A stretch of DNA of 64,000 nt, taken from Ectothiorhodospira shaposhnikovii. Lineage in GTDB: Bacteria; Pseudomonadota; Gammaproteobacteria; Ectothiorhodospirales; Ectothiorhodospiraceae. Below, piece by piece: positions 8,450-17,721 of the stretch; within the stretch, counting starts at the first letter, position 1; each line of letters opens with the position of its first letter. Below the pieces are notes generated by a model. That model was not told where the DNA came from, made no database searches, and was given only the letters and a program-made list of their open reading frames with translations. The stretch covers positions 372,001 to 436,000 of the forward strand of contig NZ_JAJMLZ010000001.1 of the NCBI RefSeq assembly GCF_022227765.1, read 5' to 3'. The position numbers were made by a program, and so were the translations under genes.

Positions 8450-8860
8450 TCAGACGGGCTTGCGAATGGCGATGACGATGCGGGTCAGCCCAGGGTTCGA
8501 GCTGATATGAAAACTGTCCACCAGTCTGCGGACCCCGGGCAATCCGGCGCCCAGGCCGCCGCTGGTGCTGAAGCCGTCCTGCAGGGCCAGGGTGAGATCG
8601 GGAATGCCGGGGCCGTGGTCTTCGATGGTGATCCGGATCATGCGTTCGCCCGGGTCCGACAGGTCTTCGATGAGGCAGGAGCCTGCCCCGGCATACTGGA
8701 TCACGTTGCGGGTCAGTTCGGAGACCGCCGTGGCCAGCCGGGTCTGGTGGGCCTTGCCGAAGCCGAGATGGGCACTGAGCTCGCGGGCGGCCTGGCGGGC
8801 GGTGACGATGTCGCTGCTGTTGCCGATGGCAAGCCGTACGGACGGTCGTCGTTCATTCAT
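8450..8860 (-). CDS. RsbT-like serine/threonine kinase, first copy
   Basis: About 136 residues from ATG 8860, whose start overlaps the stop of the RsbS-like gene (ATGAATGA). N box VSELTRNVIQYAG, G1 box EDHGPGIPD and glycine loop LGAGLPGVRRLVDSF fit RsbT closely; it is the more canonical of the two copies in length. The expected reaction is ATP-dependent phosphorylation of a Ser/Thr in the STAS proteins encoded upstream, releasing itself for a downstream partner. A longer start (GTG at 8869) is possible. Confidence 0.88.
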   Translation of the reverse strand: MNERRPSVRLAIGNSSDIVTARQAARELSAHLGFGKAHQTRLATAVSELTRNVIQYAGAGSCLIEDLSDPGERMIRITIEDHGPGIPDLTLALQDGFSTSGGLGAGLPGVRRLVDSFHISSNPGLTRIVIAIRKPV

Positions 8861-9248
8861 CCCCGTCACCGGTGAAACGGATGTCGCCGCGGTGGGCGAT
8901 GCGCTCCCTGAGCATCTCCAGACCCTGATCCAGGTTGAAGGCGCAGTCGGCTCCGATCAGATCCCTGCCCATCTCGATCAGGGTCATGGCGACATAGGGC
9001 TGGATACCGCAGATCACCACTTCCGCGCCCAGCAGGCGCACCATGCTGGCGGTATCGTTGATGACCCGTGCCATGTAGGAGTCCACCACGTCCAGCGCGG
9101 TGATGTCCACGGCCACGCCCAGGGCCTCGATCTCCGCGACCTTGTTGACCAGATCGGACTGGAACTGCATGGCCTCGTTGTCGGTGAGGTCTTCCTGAAT
9201 GGAGACCAGCAGGATTCGCCCCAGACGCAGGATGGGAATTTTTTTCAT
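8853..9248 (-). CDS. RsbS-like STAS antagonist protein
   Basis: A 131-residue single STAS domain. The conserved phospho-acceptor Ser of RsbS is present in the loop DITALDVVDSYMARVI (about residues 48-63), followed by helix and strand EVVICGIQPYVAMTL. In Bacillus RsbS forms the core of the stressosome with RsbR and sequesters RsbT. The start ATG overlaps the stop of the RsbR-like gene (ATGA), with GGAGG about 13 bases upstream. The tail is slightly longer than in typical RsbS. Confidence 0.88.
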   Translation of the reverse strand: MKKIPILRLGRILLVSIQEDLTDNEAMQFQSDLVNKVAEIEALGVAVDITALDVVDSYMARVINDTASMVRLLGAEVVICGIQPYVAMTLIEMGRDLIGADCAFNLDQGLEMLRERIAHRGDIRFTGDGDE

Positions 9249-10117
9249 GGGTGTGCCGGATCCTCCATGGCGGTGATGCGCTTGCCGGTGATCATCAGGG
9301 CTTCGGCAATACCGGCGCGCAGGCTGGCGCGGCAGATGACATCGCCGAAGCGGATGCCCAGCTTGGTCAGGGTCTGGGCGCCTTCCGGACTGATGCCGGT
9401 GAGCACCACCCGGCTACCCAGCAGACGGGCGGCGTCGATGGTCTTCATGATGTGCTGGGCCACGCTGGTATCAATGATGGGGACGCCGGTCAGGTCGATG
9501 ACCGTCACCCGCGCTTCATGACGGGCAATGGCCTCCAGCAGATGATCCGCGATCTGACGGGCCCGTCCGGTATCGATGATGCCCACCAGAGGCAGCAGCA
9601 GGATCTGATGCCACAGGCGCAGCACGGGAGTGGACAGTTCCATCAGTGACAGATTCTGTTCCGAAATATGGCGATCCCGCAGGCTGAGTATGCTGTTGAA
9701 GGCGAACAGTGCAATCCGGTCAAAATAGCGATCCAGCCGAAGCATGGGTTCCGCCATCGAGAGTGTTTCGCTCTTCCGGTCCCAGGCCGTGACATGACGC
9801 AGCAGCAGTTGCCGAAGGCTGAAGAGCAGGCGCAAGGGATCTGTGGCCTGTTCCGGGTTGCGGGCCTGTTCGGCGGCCAGATGTCGCAGATGTACGCACA
9901 GGGGGGCCTGCTCGTCCAGGTCGGGGAGCTGATCCGGCGGGGCCGTCGTCAGCGCCGACAGGATCTGGTCAAACAGCGTCTGCATGATGTGTCGGGTCTG
10001 TGCCGGTGATGCCCAGCCCGGTTGACCGCTGTTATCGGCGGGCAACCACTTGGCGAACCATTCGGCGAGTATCTCATCCCGATGGGTTTGCAGGTGTTGT
10101 GACAGGGAAACGGTCAT
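9245..10117 (-). CDS. RsbR-like stressosome protein (sensor domain plus STAS)
   Basis: About 290 residues from the ATG at 10117 (alternatives 10123 and 10156; the last overlaps the MCP stop by one base but lacks a ribosome-binding site). The N-terminal 170 residues are a helical RsbRD-N-like sensor beginning LSQHLQTHRDEILAEW. The C-terminal STAS domain keeps both threonine positions that RsbT phosphorylates in Bacillus RsbRA: IDLTGVPIIDT and LTGISPE. It should build the stressosome scaffold with RsbS. The unknown is the input; lying directly downstream of a chemoreceptor gene suggests that the array and the stressosome share signals. Confidence 0.86.
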   Translation of the reverse strand: MTVSLSQHLQTHRDEILAEWFAKWLPADNSGQPGWASPAQTRHIMQTLFDQILSALTTAPPDQLPDLDEQAPLCVHLRHLAAEQARNPEQATDPLRLLFSLRQLLLRHVTAWDRKSETLSMAEPMLRLDRYFDRIALFAFNSILSLRDRHISEQNLSLMELSTPVLRLWHQILLLPLVGIIDTGRARQIADHLLEAIARHEARVTVIDLTGVPIIDTSVAQHIMKTIDAARLLGSRVVLTGISPEGAQTLTKLGIRFGDVICRASLRAGIAEALMITGKRITAMEDPAHP

Positions 10118-10155
10118 GGGCATTCTCGTCGGGTCACGGATGCCGATGCGCGGCA

Positions 10156-11424
10156 TCAGAAAAGTTCGATACGCGGTCCCGCATCGGGGGTGGTGGTCTG
10201 GTGGTCGGGGTGGCTGTGACGGGCCTCGTCCTCCAGATAGCGGGCCAGCAGCTGCTGCAACTCCTCCGGGAGGGGCGCAAAACCCGTGGGAGACTGATCC
10301 ACGCCGGCATAGAGCCGGCAACGCTCCGCCAGGGTGTCGGTCATGCGGGTCAACCGCTGTCCCTCCACATCCTGATACTGCATCAGCCCCAGCATGTCGG
10401 CAATCTGTTCCGCCAGTTCGGTATTGTGCCGGGTGACCACCGAGAACAGGGTCTTGTAGAACTGGCGCATGTCCTCGTAACTGTGCTGCAACGCCTGGAA
10501 GGCATCAACCACCTGGGTCGCCTTTTCCAGGTGGTGGTGAGAGTCGCCGAGGTTGCTGTTGGCCAGGCTGTTTTCCACCGCCATCAGGGCCTGATTGAGG
10601 CCGGATTCGATGGTGTCGGCCGCCGTCGAGGCACGATTGGCCAGGGCGCGTACCTCGGTGGCCACGACGGCAAATCCGCGCCCCGAGTCGCCGGCCCGGG
10701 CGGCTTCAATGGCGGCGTTGAGGGCCAGCAGGTTGGTCTGCTGGCTGATCTCCTTGATGGAGGCGGCGAGCCCTTCCAATTGCTTGACCTCCTGGAGGAT
10801 GTGGTGAATCACCTCGGCATCCTGACGGATCTTGTCCGGCAGTTCGCGCACAAAGCTGGCAATCCTGTTCATGTCCTCCACACCCTGCTGGATGTCCACC
10901 GCCATGGTGGCCGCGTTGGTGCTGGAGTGGTGCAGATAGTCCAGCAGCTTTCCGGCCGCCTCGTTGAGCCGGCCGGTGCGTTCGATGATGCCCAGGGTGT
11001 AGGTCTCGCTGTCCTGCAGGTTCTGCCGCAGCGCGTCCTGAAAGGCCTGATCCATATCGGCCGTGGCATGCATGGAATCGCGGCTGGCTGCCAGTTGTGT
11101 CTCGGTCTTGACCAGTTCCTCGTCCAGCGCCTCCAGGGTGCGGCACAGGGAACCGGCGTTGCGGTAGCTGGTGCGAAAGAACACCAGTCCGGCGAGGAAG
11201 TTGGTCCCCAGCAGGGCAATGGCCACCATGATCGCCAGTACCGCGGCTTCACTGATGCCCAGCCATTGCGACAGCCGCGCCGGCCAGGCATGGGTGTGAT
11301 ACACCAGCAGGGACAGCAGCAGGGTGCCCAGCACCGTGGAGACGGCCATGTTGCGACGCAGGGTGCGCGCCTGTTGCAGGGAGGCTTCGGCCAGTTTCCG
11401 GCGCTGCTCGGTCAGGACCGTCAT
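10156..11424 (-). CDS. Methyl-accepting chemotaxis protein with short membrane anchor
   Basis: 422 residues. Two hydrophobic segments near residues 25-45 and 60-85, separated by only a short hydrophilic loop, so there is no real periplasmic ligand domain; the receptor is anchored and probably senses in the membrane or cytoplasm. The signalling hairpin tip is near residues 215-245 ([20 protein letters not shown]) and is followed by [15 protein letters not shown]. The C-terminal half after the tip (about 270-422) is atypical and somewhat short for a standard receptor. GAGGA lies just before the ATG. The gene sits between the cheY and rsbR-like genes of the same operon. Confidence 0.9.
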   Translation of the reverse strand: MTVLTEQRRKLAEASLQQARTLRRNMAVSTVLGTLLLSLLVYHTHAWPARLSQWLGISEAAVLAIMVAIALLGTNFLAGLVFFRTSYRNAGSLCRTLEALDEELVKTETQLAASRDSMHATADMDQAFQDALRQNLQDSETYTLGIIERTGRLNEAAGKLLDYLHHSSTNAATMAVDIQQGVEDMNRIASFVRELPDKIRQDAEVIHHILQEVKQLEGLAASIKEISQQTNLLALNAAIEAARAGDSGRGFAVVATEVRALANRASTAADTIESGLNQALMAVENSLANSNLGDSHHHLEKATQVVDAFQALQHSYEDMRQFYKTLFSVVTRHNTELAEQIADMLGLMQYQDVEGQRLTRMTDTLAERCRLYAGVDQSPTGFAPLPEELQQLLARYLEDEARHSHPDHQTTTPDAGPRIELF

Positions 11425-11433
11425 GGGGTGTCC

Positions 11434-11808
11434 TCAGGCGCCGGGCAGGACTTGCTTGATGACCTTGATCAGGTCGGCGCCACTGACGGGTTTGAGCAAC
11501 CAGCCGGTGGCACCCAGTTTCTTGGCCTCGTCCCGCTTGGCCTGCTGGCTTTCCGTGGTCAGGGCCAGGATGGGGATGAAGCGCATGCCCGGCAGGGCGC
11601 GGGCATGACGGATGAAGTCGATCCCGCCCATGCGGGGCATGTTGATGTCGGTGATGATCAGGTCCGGCTTGACGCCGGACTTGAGCTTGTCCAGGGCCTG
11701 CTGACCGTCGTGGGCCGTCTCCACGGTGAAACCGGCGATCTGCAGGCTGGTTTTCAGGCTCATGACCATGGTGACTGAGTCATCCACCACAAGAATGGTC
11801 TTGGGCAT
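11434..11808 (-). CDS. CheY-like response regulator
   Basis: A 124-residue receiver with VVDDS at residue 6-10, phospho-accepting Asp in LIITDINMPRMGG, switch Thr in ILALTTES and Lys in WLLKPVSG. The start at 11808 is preferred because AGAGGA lies nine bases upstream, although an ATG at 11817 overlaps the preceding STAS gene stop. It should be phosphorylated by the CheA of the same operon. It could be a motor-type or pilus-type output, or a phosphate sink; two CheY-like genes flank cheA. Confidence 0.9.
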   Translation of the reverse strand: MPKTILVVDDSVTMVMSLKTSLQIAGFTVETAHDGQQALDKLKSGVKPDLIITDINMPRMGGIDFIRHARALPGMRFIPILALTTESQQAKRDEAKKLGATGWLLKPVSGADLIKVIKQVLPGA

Positions 11809-11813
11809 GGAAT

Positions 11814-12056
11814 TCATTCCTCTTGATTGAGTGCGTGTCTGAGCCAGTCTGCCGGCCGGGCGTCTTCGGGCCAGGCGGTGATCCGGGGGCGGGTGGCCAT
11901 CAGGACCTGCAAGTTGGCGGCATGCAGGTGGGTACAGCCGGCCAGATCCAGGTTGCCCTCGGGATGCTTGAGCAGCCAGTCGAGCAGGATTTCGGCATCT
12001 TCGACGCCAAGCATGTCGGTGACCCGCAAGGTGTTGTCATCGATTTCAATGCCCAT
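11814..12056 (-). CDS. Small STAS-like protein
   Basis: An 80-residue protein, not a standard che gene. The stretch LDLAGCTHLHAANLQVLMA (about residues 37-55) resembles the strand-loop-helix of STAS domains, and a preceding region IDDNTLRVTDMLGV fits the first strands. At the usual phospho-Ser position there is His (THLHAAN), so phosphorylation by an RsbT-like kinase is doubtful. The ATG overlaps the cheA stop by one base (TGATG), with GGGAG eight bases before it. Small STAS-like proteins occur in some chemosensory operons; here it may link CheA to the partner-switch module. Function unknown. Confidence 0.7.
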   Translation of the reverse strand: MGIEIDDNTLRVTDMLGVEDAEILLDWLLKHPEGNLDLAGCTHLHAANLQVLMATRPRITAWPEDARPADWLRHALNQEE

Positions 12057-14713
12057 CACAGCAACTCCCGGGGATTGAGCACCAGCAGAACCGATCCGTC
12101 CCCCAGCAGGGCGGAGCCGGCATAACCCCGCAGGTTGCCGAGGAATCCGGCCAGGGGTTTGAGAATGATGTCCACGGTCTCGCGACAGTCATCCACGATG
12201 ATGCCGAGAAAATCGTTTTCGATGCGCACCACCACCACCGCCATTTCACCATCATCGTTGGGAACCTGGGCTTCGTCCAGGGCCAGCAGGTCATTGAGCG
12301 CCACCAGCGGCACCACGCGGCCGCGCAGAACCGTGGTCATCTGGTGCTTGATGCATTGGATGTCGGTCCGTGCCACCCGTACGGTTTCCGCCACCGCGTC
12401 CATGGAGACGCCGAAACGCTGGCCGGCGGAGACGATGATCATCACGTTGGTCACGGCCATGGACAAGGGCAGGGAGAGCCGCAGGCGGGTTCCTTCGCCC
12501 GGTCGGCTTTTCAGATCGATGCTGCCGTTGACCCGCGCCACCGCCGTGCGCACCACGTCCATGCCCACGCCCCGTCCGGACAGGTCGGACACCTGGGCGG
12601 CGGTGGAAAAACCGGGGGCGAAGACCAGATTCAGTGCCTCCTGATCCGTGAGCCGCTCCAGGGCCTGTTCGTCGATGATACCCTTTTCATAGGCCTTGCG
12701 GCGGATCGCCGCGGGGTCGATGCCGCGACCGTCATCGGCGATCTCGATCACCACCCGGTCTGATTCGGAACGCGCGCTGATGGTGAGCCGTCCCGCCATC
12801 GGCTTGCCGGCGGCGCGACGTTCCTCCGGGGTCTCCAGGCCATGGTCGAGGCTGTTGCGAATGATGTGGACCAGGGGATCGGCCAGGGATTCGATGACGT
12901 TCTTGTCCGCCTCGGTGGATTCTCCTTCCAGTACCAGTCGCACTTCCTTGCCCAGTTTATGGGCGGTATCCCTGACCAGCCGCGGGAAACGCTGGAACAC
13001 GAAGGACACCGGCAGCAGTCGAACCTGCATGATGGCGTCCTGCATTTCATCGGCGATGCGATTGAGTGTGCCGTACTGTCCCTTGATTTCCCGGGATAGC
13101 TCCCGCACGCCGAATACCGTCTCGGCGCGGGCGGCCAGATAGGGCAGGGCATTCTTGGCCACGATCATCTCGCCGATGAGGTTCATCAGTCGGTCGATCT
13201 TGGCCTGATCCACCTTGATGGCGCTGGGGCTGGCATAGTTGTCTTCCAGGCGGCGGCCGAACTTGCGGGCCTCTCCGTTGCCGGTTGTTGCGCCCGGCGT
13301 GGCGGGGGTGGGGGCGGGCTCGGTGGCGACGGTGCTGGGCGCCGCCGGTGCGGGATCGACGCCGACCGGTGCCGGCGTGACATGGTCCGCCAGCCATCGG
13401 GCCAGGGGCGAGGATGCCTTCTGCTCCAGCGCCGCCCGCAGGGCCTCGTCCATGCCTTCAAGGCGGGCCTGCTGTCCCGCTTGAGTGAAGGCTGCCCGCA
13501 GGCTGGCGGCGACGGCCCGCAGGCGGCCGGGGAGCCAGGGCGGTGTATCCTCCAGAGCGAGGATTTCGGCCTGGGTCGAGATGATGTCGGCATCGGGGGC
13601 GGCGGTGTCTTCGAGGACGGGTGCCGTGTCGTCACCGATACCTGCTCCACGGCGGATGTCGTCCAGCAGTTTTTGCTGGAGCCGGGTGTCGTCCGGCTGG
13701 GTGCCCAGTACCAGCAGCAGCCAGCGCAGCGCCGAGGCTACTTTGAGTTCGGGTGATGATAGTTCCAGCAGCAGTCGGCTGGCCCGGGCCAGACCGTCAT
13801 GGTTGCCGGATTCCAGGTGTGACTTCGCGGTCTCAAGGTATTCCGCCACGGGCAGGCCGTCGTGCGTTTCCCCGGTAGGAATGGCCAGCATTGCCGGTTG
13901 AAGGGGGATGATCTCCACCTGGTCCGGGATGTAGCGGAAGTGTTCCGTCAGCTCCCGCGGATCCATGGGAATGACGCACTCGAAATGCAGCAGGCAGCGG
14001 TAGGCATCCAGGGCGTCCGGGGCCGGCCAGGGTTCCCGGGCACTGACTCGGCGCCAGAGGGGGTCGGGCAGCTGGGTGATCTGATAGAACGGGTCTTCCC
14101 CCTTGAAAAAACATTCTTCCTCGGGCCGATAACTGAGCCACGAGCAGGACTGCCCCTGGACCATGCGACGATATGCATCCATGCGCGCGGCTTCAGGTAT
14201 CCGCGTCGTCGGGTCTGTCACGTCGTCGGCCGGGTCATCGGGGCGGGCGTGTGTTGCCGGGGTCGAGGCCGTCAATGGTTCGGCGGCGGTTGTCTCGGGT
14301 TCGTCCTGCTCGGCCCGAGCCGTGATGAGTCGACGCAGGGAATCGGTCAGCGCCACGGCGGCCGCGGTGCGTTCGGCATCGGCGGGCAGGTTGCCGTCGC
14401 CGCCGGCGAGGATCTCGTCGAGCAGGGCCGAGACAAAATCCATCGCCTCGAGCAGTGGATCCGCCAGCGACTGGGAATAGCCGATGCGGCCGTCCCTGAC
14501 GGTGTCCATCAGGTCCTCGGCACCGTGGAGTACACGGGTCATCTCGGGAAAGTCGAACAGTCCGCTATTGCCCTTTAGGGTGTGGACCAGTCGGAACAAT
14601 TCATCCATGAGTTCATGATCATCCGGCGTGTTTTCCAGCTGCATGAGCCGTTCGCCGATGGACTGGATGGCGTCCCTTGATTCACTGATGAACTGATCCA
14701 GTAACGGATTCAT
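12056..14713 (-). CDS. cheA: Chemotaxis histidine kinase CheA
   Basis: 885 residues. P1 Hpt domain with the phospho-accepting His44 in LFRLVHTLKGNSGLF; a long middle region (about 170-500) that differs from the enteric P2, containing EECFFKGEDPFYQITQLP and HFRYIPDQVEIIPL, typical of the type IV pilus/alternative-function CheA proteins; P3 dimerisation helices (about 520-580); P4 kinase with N box VHIIRNSLDHGLE and G boxes ADDGRGID and GRGVGMD (590-740); P5 CheW-like coupling domain (745-885). It is coupled to the upstream cheY by an ATGA overlap, with GAGGGG before the ATG. It should phosphorylate the CheY-like proteins and CheB of the operon. The atypical P2 suggests a dedicated regulator set rather than enteric-type flagellar chemotaxis. 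Confidence 0.93.
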   Translation of the reverse strand: MNPLLDQFISESRDAIQSIGERLMQLENTPDDHELMDELFRLVHTLKGNSGLFDFPEMTRVLHGAEDLMDTVRDGRIGYSQSLADPLLEAMDFVSALLDEILAGGDGNLPADAERTAAAVALTDSLRRLITARAEQDEPETTAAEPLTASTPATHARPDDPADDVTDPTTRIPEAARMDAYRRMVQGQSCSWLSYRPEEECFFKGEDPFYQITQLPDPLWRRVSAREPWPAPDALDAYRCLLHFECVIPMDPRELTEHFRYIPDQVEIIPLQPAMLAIPTGETHDGLPVAEYLETAKSHLESGNHDGLARASRLLLELSSPELKVASALRWLLLVLGTQPDDTRLQQKLLDDIRRGAGIGDDTAPVLEDTAAPDADIISTQAEILALEDTPPWLPGRLRAVAASLRAAFTQAGQQARLEGMDEALRAALEQKASSPLARWLADHVTPAPVGVDPAPAAPSTVATEPAPTPATPGATTGNGEARKFGRRLEDNYASPSAIKVDQAKIDRLMNLIGEMIVAKNALPYLAARAETVFGVRELSREIKGQYGTLNRIADEMQDAIMQVRLLPVSFVFQRFPRLVRDTAHKLGKEVRLVLEGESTEADKNVIESLADPLVHIIRNSLDHGLETPEERRAAGKPMAGRLTISARSESDRVVIEIADDGRGIDPAAIRRKAYEKGIIDEQALERLTDQEALNLVFAPGFSTAAQVSDLSGRGVGMDVVRTAVARVNGSIDLKSRPGEGTRLRLSLPLSMAVTNVMIIVSAGQRFGVSMDAVAETVRVARTDIQCIKHQMTTVLRGRVVPLVALNDLLALDEAQVPNDDGEMAVVVVRIENDFLGIIVDDCRETVDIILKPLAGFLGNLRGYAGSALLGDGSVLLVLNPRELL

Positions 14714-15087
14714 GACGGATGCCCCTCTCCAAGCAGGCCCCGTACCTGAGGCAGTAGCTGTTCGGGCCTGATCGGCTTGACGACGTACAGGTTGGCGCCG
14801 GCGACCAGGGCGGCCTCACGGTCCCGGGGCGACGACTCGGTGGAGATCATGATGGCCGGCGCCTGCGGGATGTCCTTCTCGCGCAGTGCCTTGAGAAAGC
14901 CGTAGCCGTCCAGCTTGGGCATGTTGATATCCACCAGGTAGAGGTCGAAGGGGCCTTCCATCTCCAGTTTTTCCAGGGCTTCCAGTCCGTTGATGGCCTC
15001 GATGACGGCAAAGCCGGCCTGTTCGAGGATTTCACGGTGATAGAGCCGGACCGTGGCTGCGTCGTCTATGACGAGAATGCGTTTCAT
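14710..15087 (-). CDS. CheY-like response regulator upstream of cheA
   Basis: A 125-residue receiver: VIDDA at 6-10, phospho-accepting Asp in LYLVDINMPKLDG about residue 53, switch Ser/Thr in IMISTES, Lys in YVVKPIRP. The ATG at 15087 overlaps the cheR stop (ATGA); the longer frame reaching 15516 is cheR read in another phase. It lies directly before cheA and is the most likely CheY partner of that kinase. Confidence 0.92.
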   Translation of the reverse strand: MKRILVIDDAATVRLYHREILEQAGFAVIEAINGLEALEKLEMEGPFDLYLVDINMPKLDGYGFLKALREKDIPQAPAIMISTESSPRDREAALVAGANLYVVKPIRPEQLLPQVRGLLGEGHPS

Positions 15088-15935
15088 CTCGCCTCCAGGG
15101 GTTTCTGATATACGATGGCTTCGGGAAAGCGCCGGATCTGGAACAGCGAGGAGATGCGGCTCATGGACTCGGAATGCCCAAGGCAGATGAAACCACCGGG
15201 GTTGAGGGCATCGAAAAAGGACTCCGCGGTCTTCTTGCGGGACAGGTCGTCGAAATAGATCAGCAGGTTGCGGCAGAAGATGACATCGAACTGCCGGTGA
15301 CCTCGCATGTCGGCGGCATCGTGGACGTTCACACGGGTGAACTCCACCGCTTCCCGCAGGCTTTGGCTGATCTGGTAATGGCTGCCTGCCCGGTGAAAAT
15401 ATTTTTTCAGCAGATTGGTGGGCAGGTGCTGGATTGCCCGGCTGGCATACAGTCCCTTGCGGGCCTGCTCCAGAACCTGGGTATCGATATCGGAGGAAAT
15501 GATCTCCACGTCCCACTGTTCGAGCAGCGGCCAGTGTTCCAGCAGGTAGATGGCGATACCGTAGGGTTCCTCGCCGGAGGAGGAGGGCACCGACCAGATG
15601 CGGATGGGCCGCGAGGATGAGCGTCGGGCCACGAGTTCGGGGAGAATGGAATCCACCAGACAGCGAAACTGGTACTCCTCGCGGAAGAAGTAGGTTTCGT
15701 TCACCGTCATGGCATTGATCAGGGTCTGCAGTTCGGCCCCGGAGGCCTGGAAGCGCAGCATGGTGAAGTAGTTGCGAAAGCTTTCATTGGCGGTGGCGGC
15801 CATGCGCTCAAGCAGGCGTTTGTCCACGAAATAGCGTTTGCTGTCCTCGAACAGCATGCCGGTCTTGCGATAGAAGAATTCCCGGAATTTCTGAAAATCC
15901 TCGTCGCTGATGACGCTGGGTTTCTGCATGGACAT
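15084..15935 (-). CDS. cheR: Chemotaxis protein methyltransferase CheR
   Basis: 283 residues from ATG 15935, which overlaps the stop of the HEAT-repeat gene by one base. It transfers methyl groups from S-adenosylmethionine to receptor glutamates. The helical N-domain runs to about residue 75; the marker VNETYFFRE is near residue 87, the SAM motif IRIWSVPSSSGEEPYGIA near 115, and FDVIFCRNLLIYFDD near 215. The SAM loop has Ser where most CheR proteins have Cys (SVPSSSGEE), an uncommon but conservative change. Needed for adaptation of the two receptors of this operon together with cheB. Confidence 0.94.
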   Translation of the reverse strand: MSMQKPSVISDEDFQKFREFFYRKTGMLFEDSKRYFVDKRLLERMAATANESFRNYFTMLRFQASGAELQTLINAMTVNETYFFREEYQFRCLVDSILPELVARRSSSRPIRIWSVPSSSGEEPYGIAIYLLEHWPLLEQWDVEIISSDIDTQVLEQARKGLYASRAIQHLPTNLLKKYFHRAGSHYQISQSLREAVEFTRVNVHDAADMRGHRQFDVIFCRNLLIYFDDLSRKKTAESFFDALNPGGFICLGHSESMSRISSLFQIRRFPEAIVYQKPLEAR

Positions 15936-16561
15936 CACCCGGCCCCGATGCGCTTGAGGGCCAGATCGGCGGCGAACTGGATATAGGGTTCCTCCGGAAA
16001 ACGCTGTTTGAGTGCCCGCAGGGCATCCCGGGACTGCGGGCTGCCCACCTCGCCCAGCAGATCCACGGCGGTGGCGCAGACGTTGATGTGTTCGTCCTTG
16101 AGAATGACCTCCAGCAGCCATGCCTCCACCTGGGGATGACGCAGGGATTCGAGCACGTTCACGGCGAAGATGCGCACATCCGGATCGGGATCGTGCAGGA
16201 GCTTTCCCATGTGGGGAGCGACCGGCTCGGGCAGTTCCTTGAGCACTTCAATGGCCGCGTTGCGCAGTAGGGTGTGTTCCGAATACAGACAGTCGATCAG
16301 CCCGCAAATGGCCACCTCGTTGGCGATGCAGCCCAGTGAGGTGACGATCACCTGCAGCACGGTGGCATCCTTTTCGTGGCGAAGCCGTGTGACCAGTGCT
16401 TCCGCCGCCGCCGGATGTTCCGCCAGGTCCCGGGCGGCCCAGCGGCGTTTCATGACATCTTCGTCCAGCAGCGTCTGCAGCAGGGTTTCCAGGTTTCTGG
16501 GCTCCTGACGCTCGCCGGGACTATGGCAGGGGGGGGTGGGCTGTCCCTTTTTCAACGCCAT
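15935..16561 (-). CDS. HEAT-repeat protein of the chemosensory operon
   Basis: 208 residues made of tandem helix pairs of the HEAT type (about residues 40-200), for example LRNAAIEVLKEL, VRIFAVNVLESL and VCATAVDLLGEVG. No catalytic motif or signal peptide; it should be a cytoplasmic scaffold or adaptor. HEAT-repeat genes are known next to cheR and cheB in some alternative chemosensory clusters. AAGGAT lies before the ATG. It lies between cheB (28-base gap) and cheR (one-base overlap), so a role in receptor modification or in array assembly is the best inference. Confidence 0.85.
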   Translation of the reverse strand: MALKKGQPTPPCHSPGERQEPRNLETLLQTLLDEDVMKRRWAARDLAEHPAAAEALVTRLRHEKDATVLQVIVTSLGCIANEVAICGLIDCLYSEHTLLRNAAIEVLKELPEPVAPHMGKLLHDPDPDVRIFAVNVLESLRHPQVEAWLLEVILKDEHINVCATAVDLLGEVGSPQSRDALRALKQRFPEEPYIQFAADLALKRIGAG

Positions 16562-16589
16562 GGTGCAATCCTTGGGTTAAAAGGTTGAG

Positions 16590-17678
16590 TCAGCTGGCAT
16601 GGACCCATTTGATGATCTGTTCCGCAATCCTTTCCACCGGCAGCACGGTGGTGGCGCCACCGCGTTTGATGAGTTCGGCGGGCATGCCGAAGACCACCGC
16701 CGACTGCTCGGATTCGGCGATGGTGCGGCCGCCCCGGCGCTTGAGTTCGGTAAAGCTTTCGGCCCCGTCGTACCCCATGCCCGTGAGCATGACGCCGATC
16801 ACCCGGCGCGGGTTGCAGTGTTGCAGCACCGAGCGTCCCAGCAGTTCCACGGACGGGTGCCAGAGCATCTCCGGCGACTCCGGACGGGCGCTGACCAGAC
16901 GCTTGCCGGCGCGTTGTACGACCACGATGTCGGCACCGCCCCGACCGATATGAATCTGCCCGGGCCTCAGTTCCAGCGGTCGCCGGAGTTCCAGCACCTC
17001 CAGGGCGCAGAGGCTGTTCATGCGTTCCGCGAAGGGGCGGGTGAAACTGGGGGGCATGTGCTGGGCCACCAGGACCGGCCAGGGAAAATCCGCCGGCAGC
17101 AGGGGCAGGATCTCTTCCAGGGTGCGGGGACCGCCGGTGGAAACACCGATGATGACCAGGCCGTCACCGTCCGCTTCTTCCCCCATGGGCAGTGGGCTGG
17201 TGCTTGGCCGGGGAGAAGGCTTGGCCGTTTCGCGGACGGACAGGTTGCCGCGGATGCGGGCCGCCAGACCCCGGGATTTTCTGATGCGCGCCCCGGCGGC
17301 GGCCCGCACCTTGGCGATGATCTCCGCCTCCACTTCGGCGATGGACAGGGAAATGGTACCGCCCGGCTTGGGGATATAGTCCACCGCACCCAGGTTGAGG
17401 GCCTCCAGGGTGGCGATGGCACCCTTTTCGGTGAGGGAGGAAACCATGACCACGGGCACGGGACGTTCCGCCATGAGCAGGGACAGGGCGGTCAGGCCAT
17501 CCATCTGAGGCATGTTGATGTCCAGGGTGATGACGTCCGGCTCGAAGGTGCGGTTGAGTTCCACCGCTTCCTGGCCATGGCGGGCCATTTCCACCTGGAA
17601 ATCGCCTTCCGCCATGAAGATGGCCTTGAGCTGGCGGCGCATCAGCGCGGAGTCATCGACGATCAGCAGCTTGATCAC
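16590..17678 (-). CDS. cheB: Chemotaxis response regulator protein-glutamate methylesterase CheB
   Basis: 362 residues with a GTG start at 17678. Receiver domain (1-125) with VDDSALMR and phospho-accepting Asp in VITLDINMPQMDG; linker of about 45 residues; methylesterase domain (170-362) with catalytic Ser in IGVSTGGPRTL, His in AQHMPPSF and Asp in MLTGMGYDGA. It removes methyl groups from, or deamidates, receptor residues when phosphorylated by CheA. Two CheY-like proteins and this receiver will compete for CheA phosphoryl groups. Confidence 0.95.
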   Translation of the reverse strand: MIKLLIVDDSALMRRQLKAIFMAEGDFQVEMARHGQEAVELNRTFEPDVITLDINMPQMDGLTALSLLMAERPVPVVMVSSLTEKGAIATLEALNLGAVDYIPKPGGTISLSIAEVEAEIIAKVRAAAGARIRKSRGLAARIRGNLSVRETAKPSPRPSTSPLPMGEEADGDGLVIIGVSTGGPRTLEEILPLLPADFPWPVLVAQHMPPSFTRPFAERMNSLCALEVLELRRPLELRPGQIHIGRGGADIVVVQRAGKRLVSARPESPEMLWHPSVELLGRSVLQHCNPRRVIGVMLTGMGYDGAESFTELKRRGGRTIAESEQSAVVFGMPAELIKRGGATTVLPVERIAEQIIKWVHAS

Positions 17679-17721
17679 GGTCTTGTCTTAAGTCTCTGTA
17701 TATTTTGAGGAGAGGCGAAAT

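Noticed and set aside
10000-11778. 592-codon plus-strand frame over the MCP and cheY genes
   Set aside because: Antisense shadow with His/Gly-rich low-information sequence.
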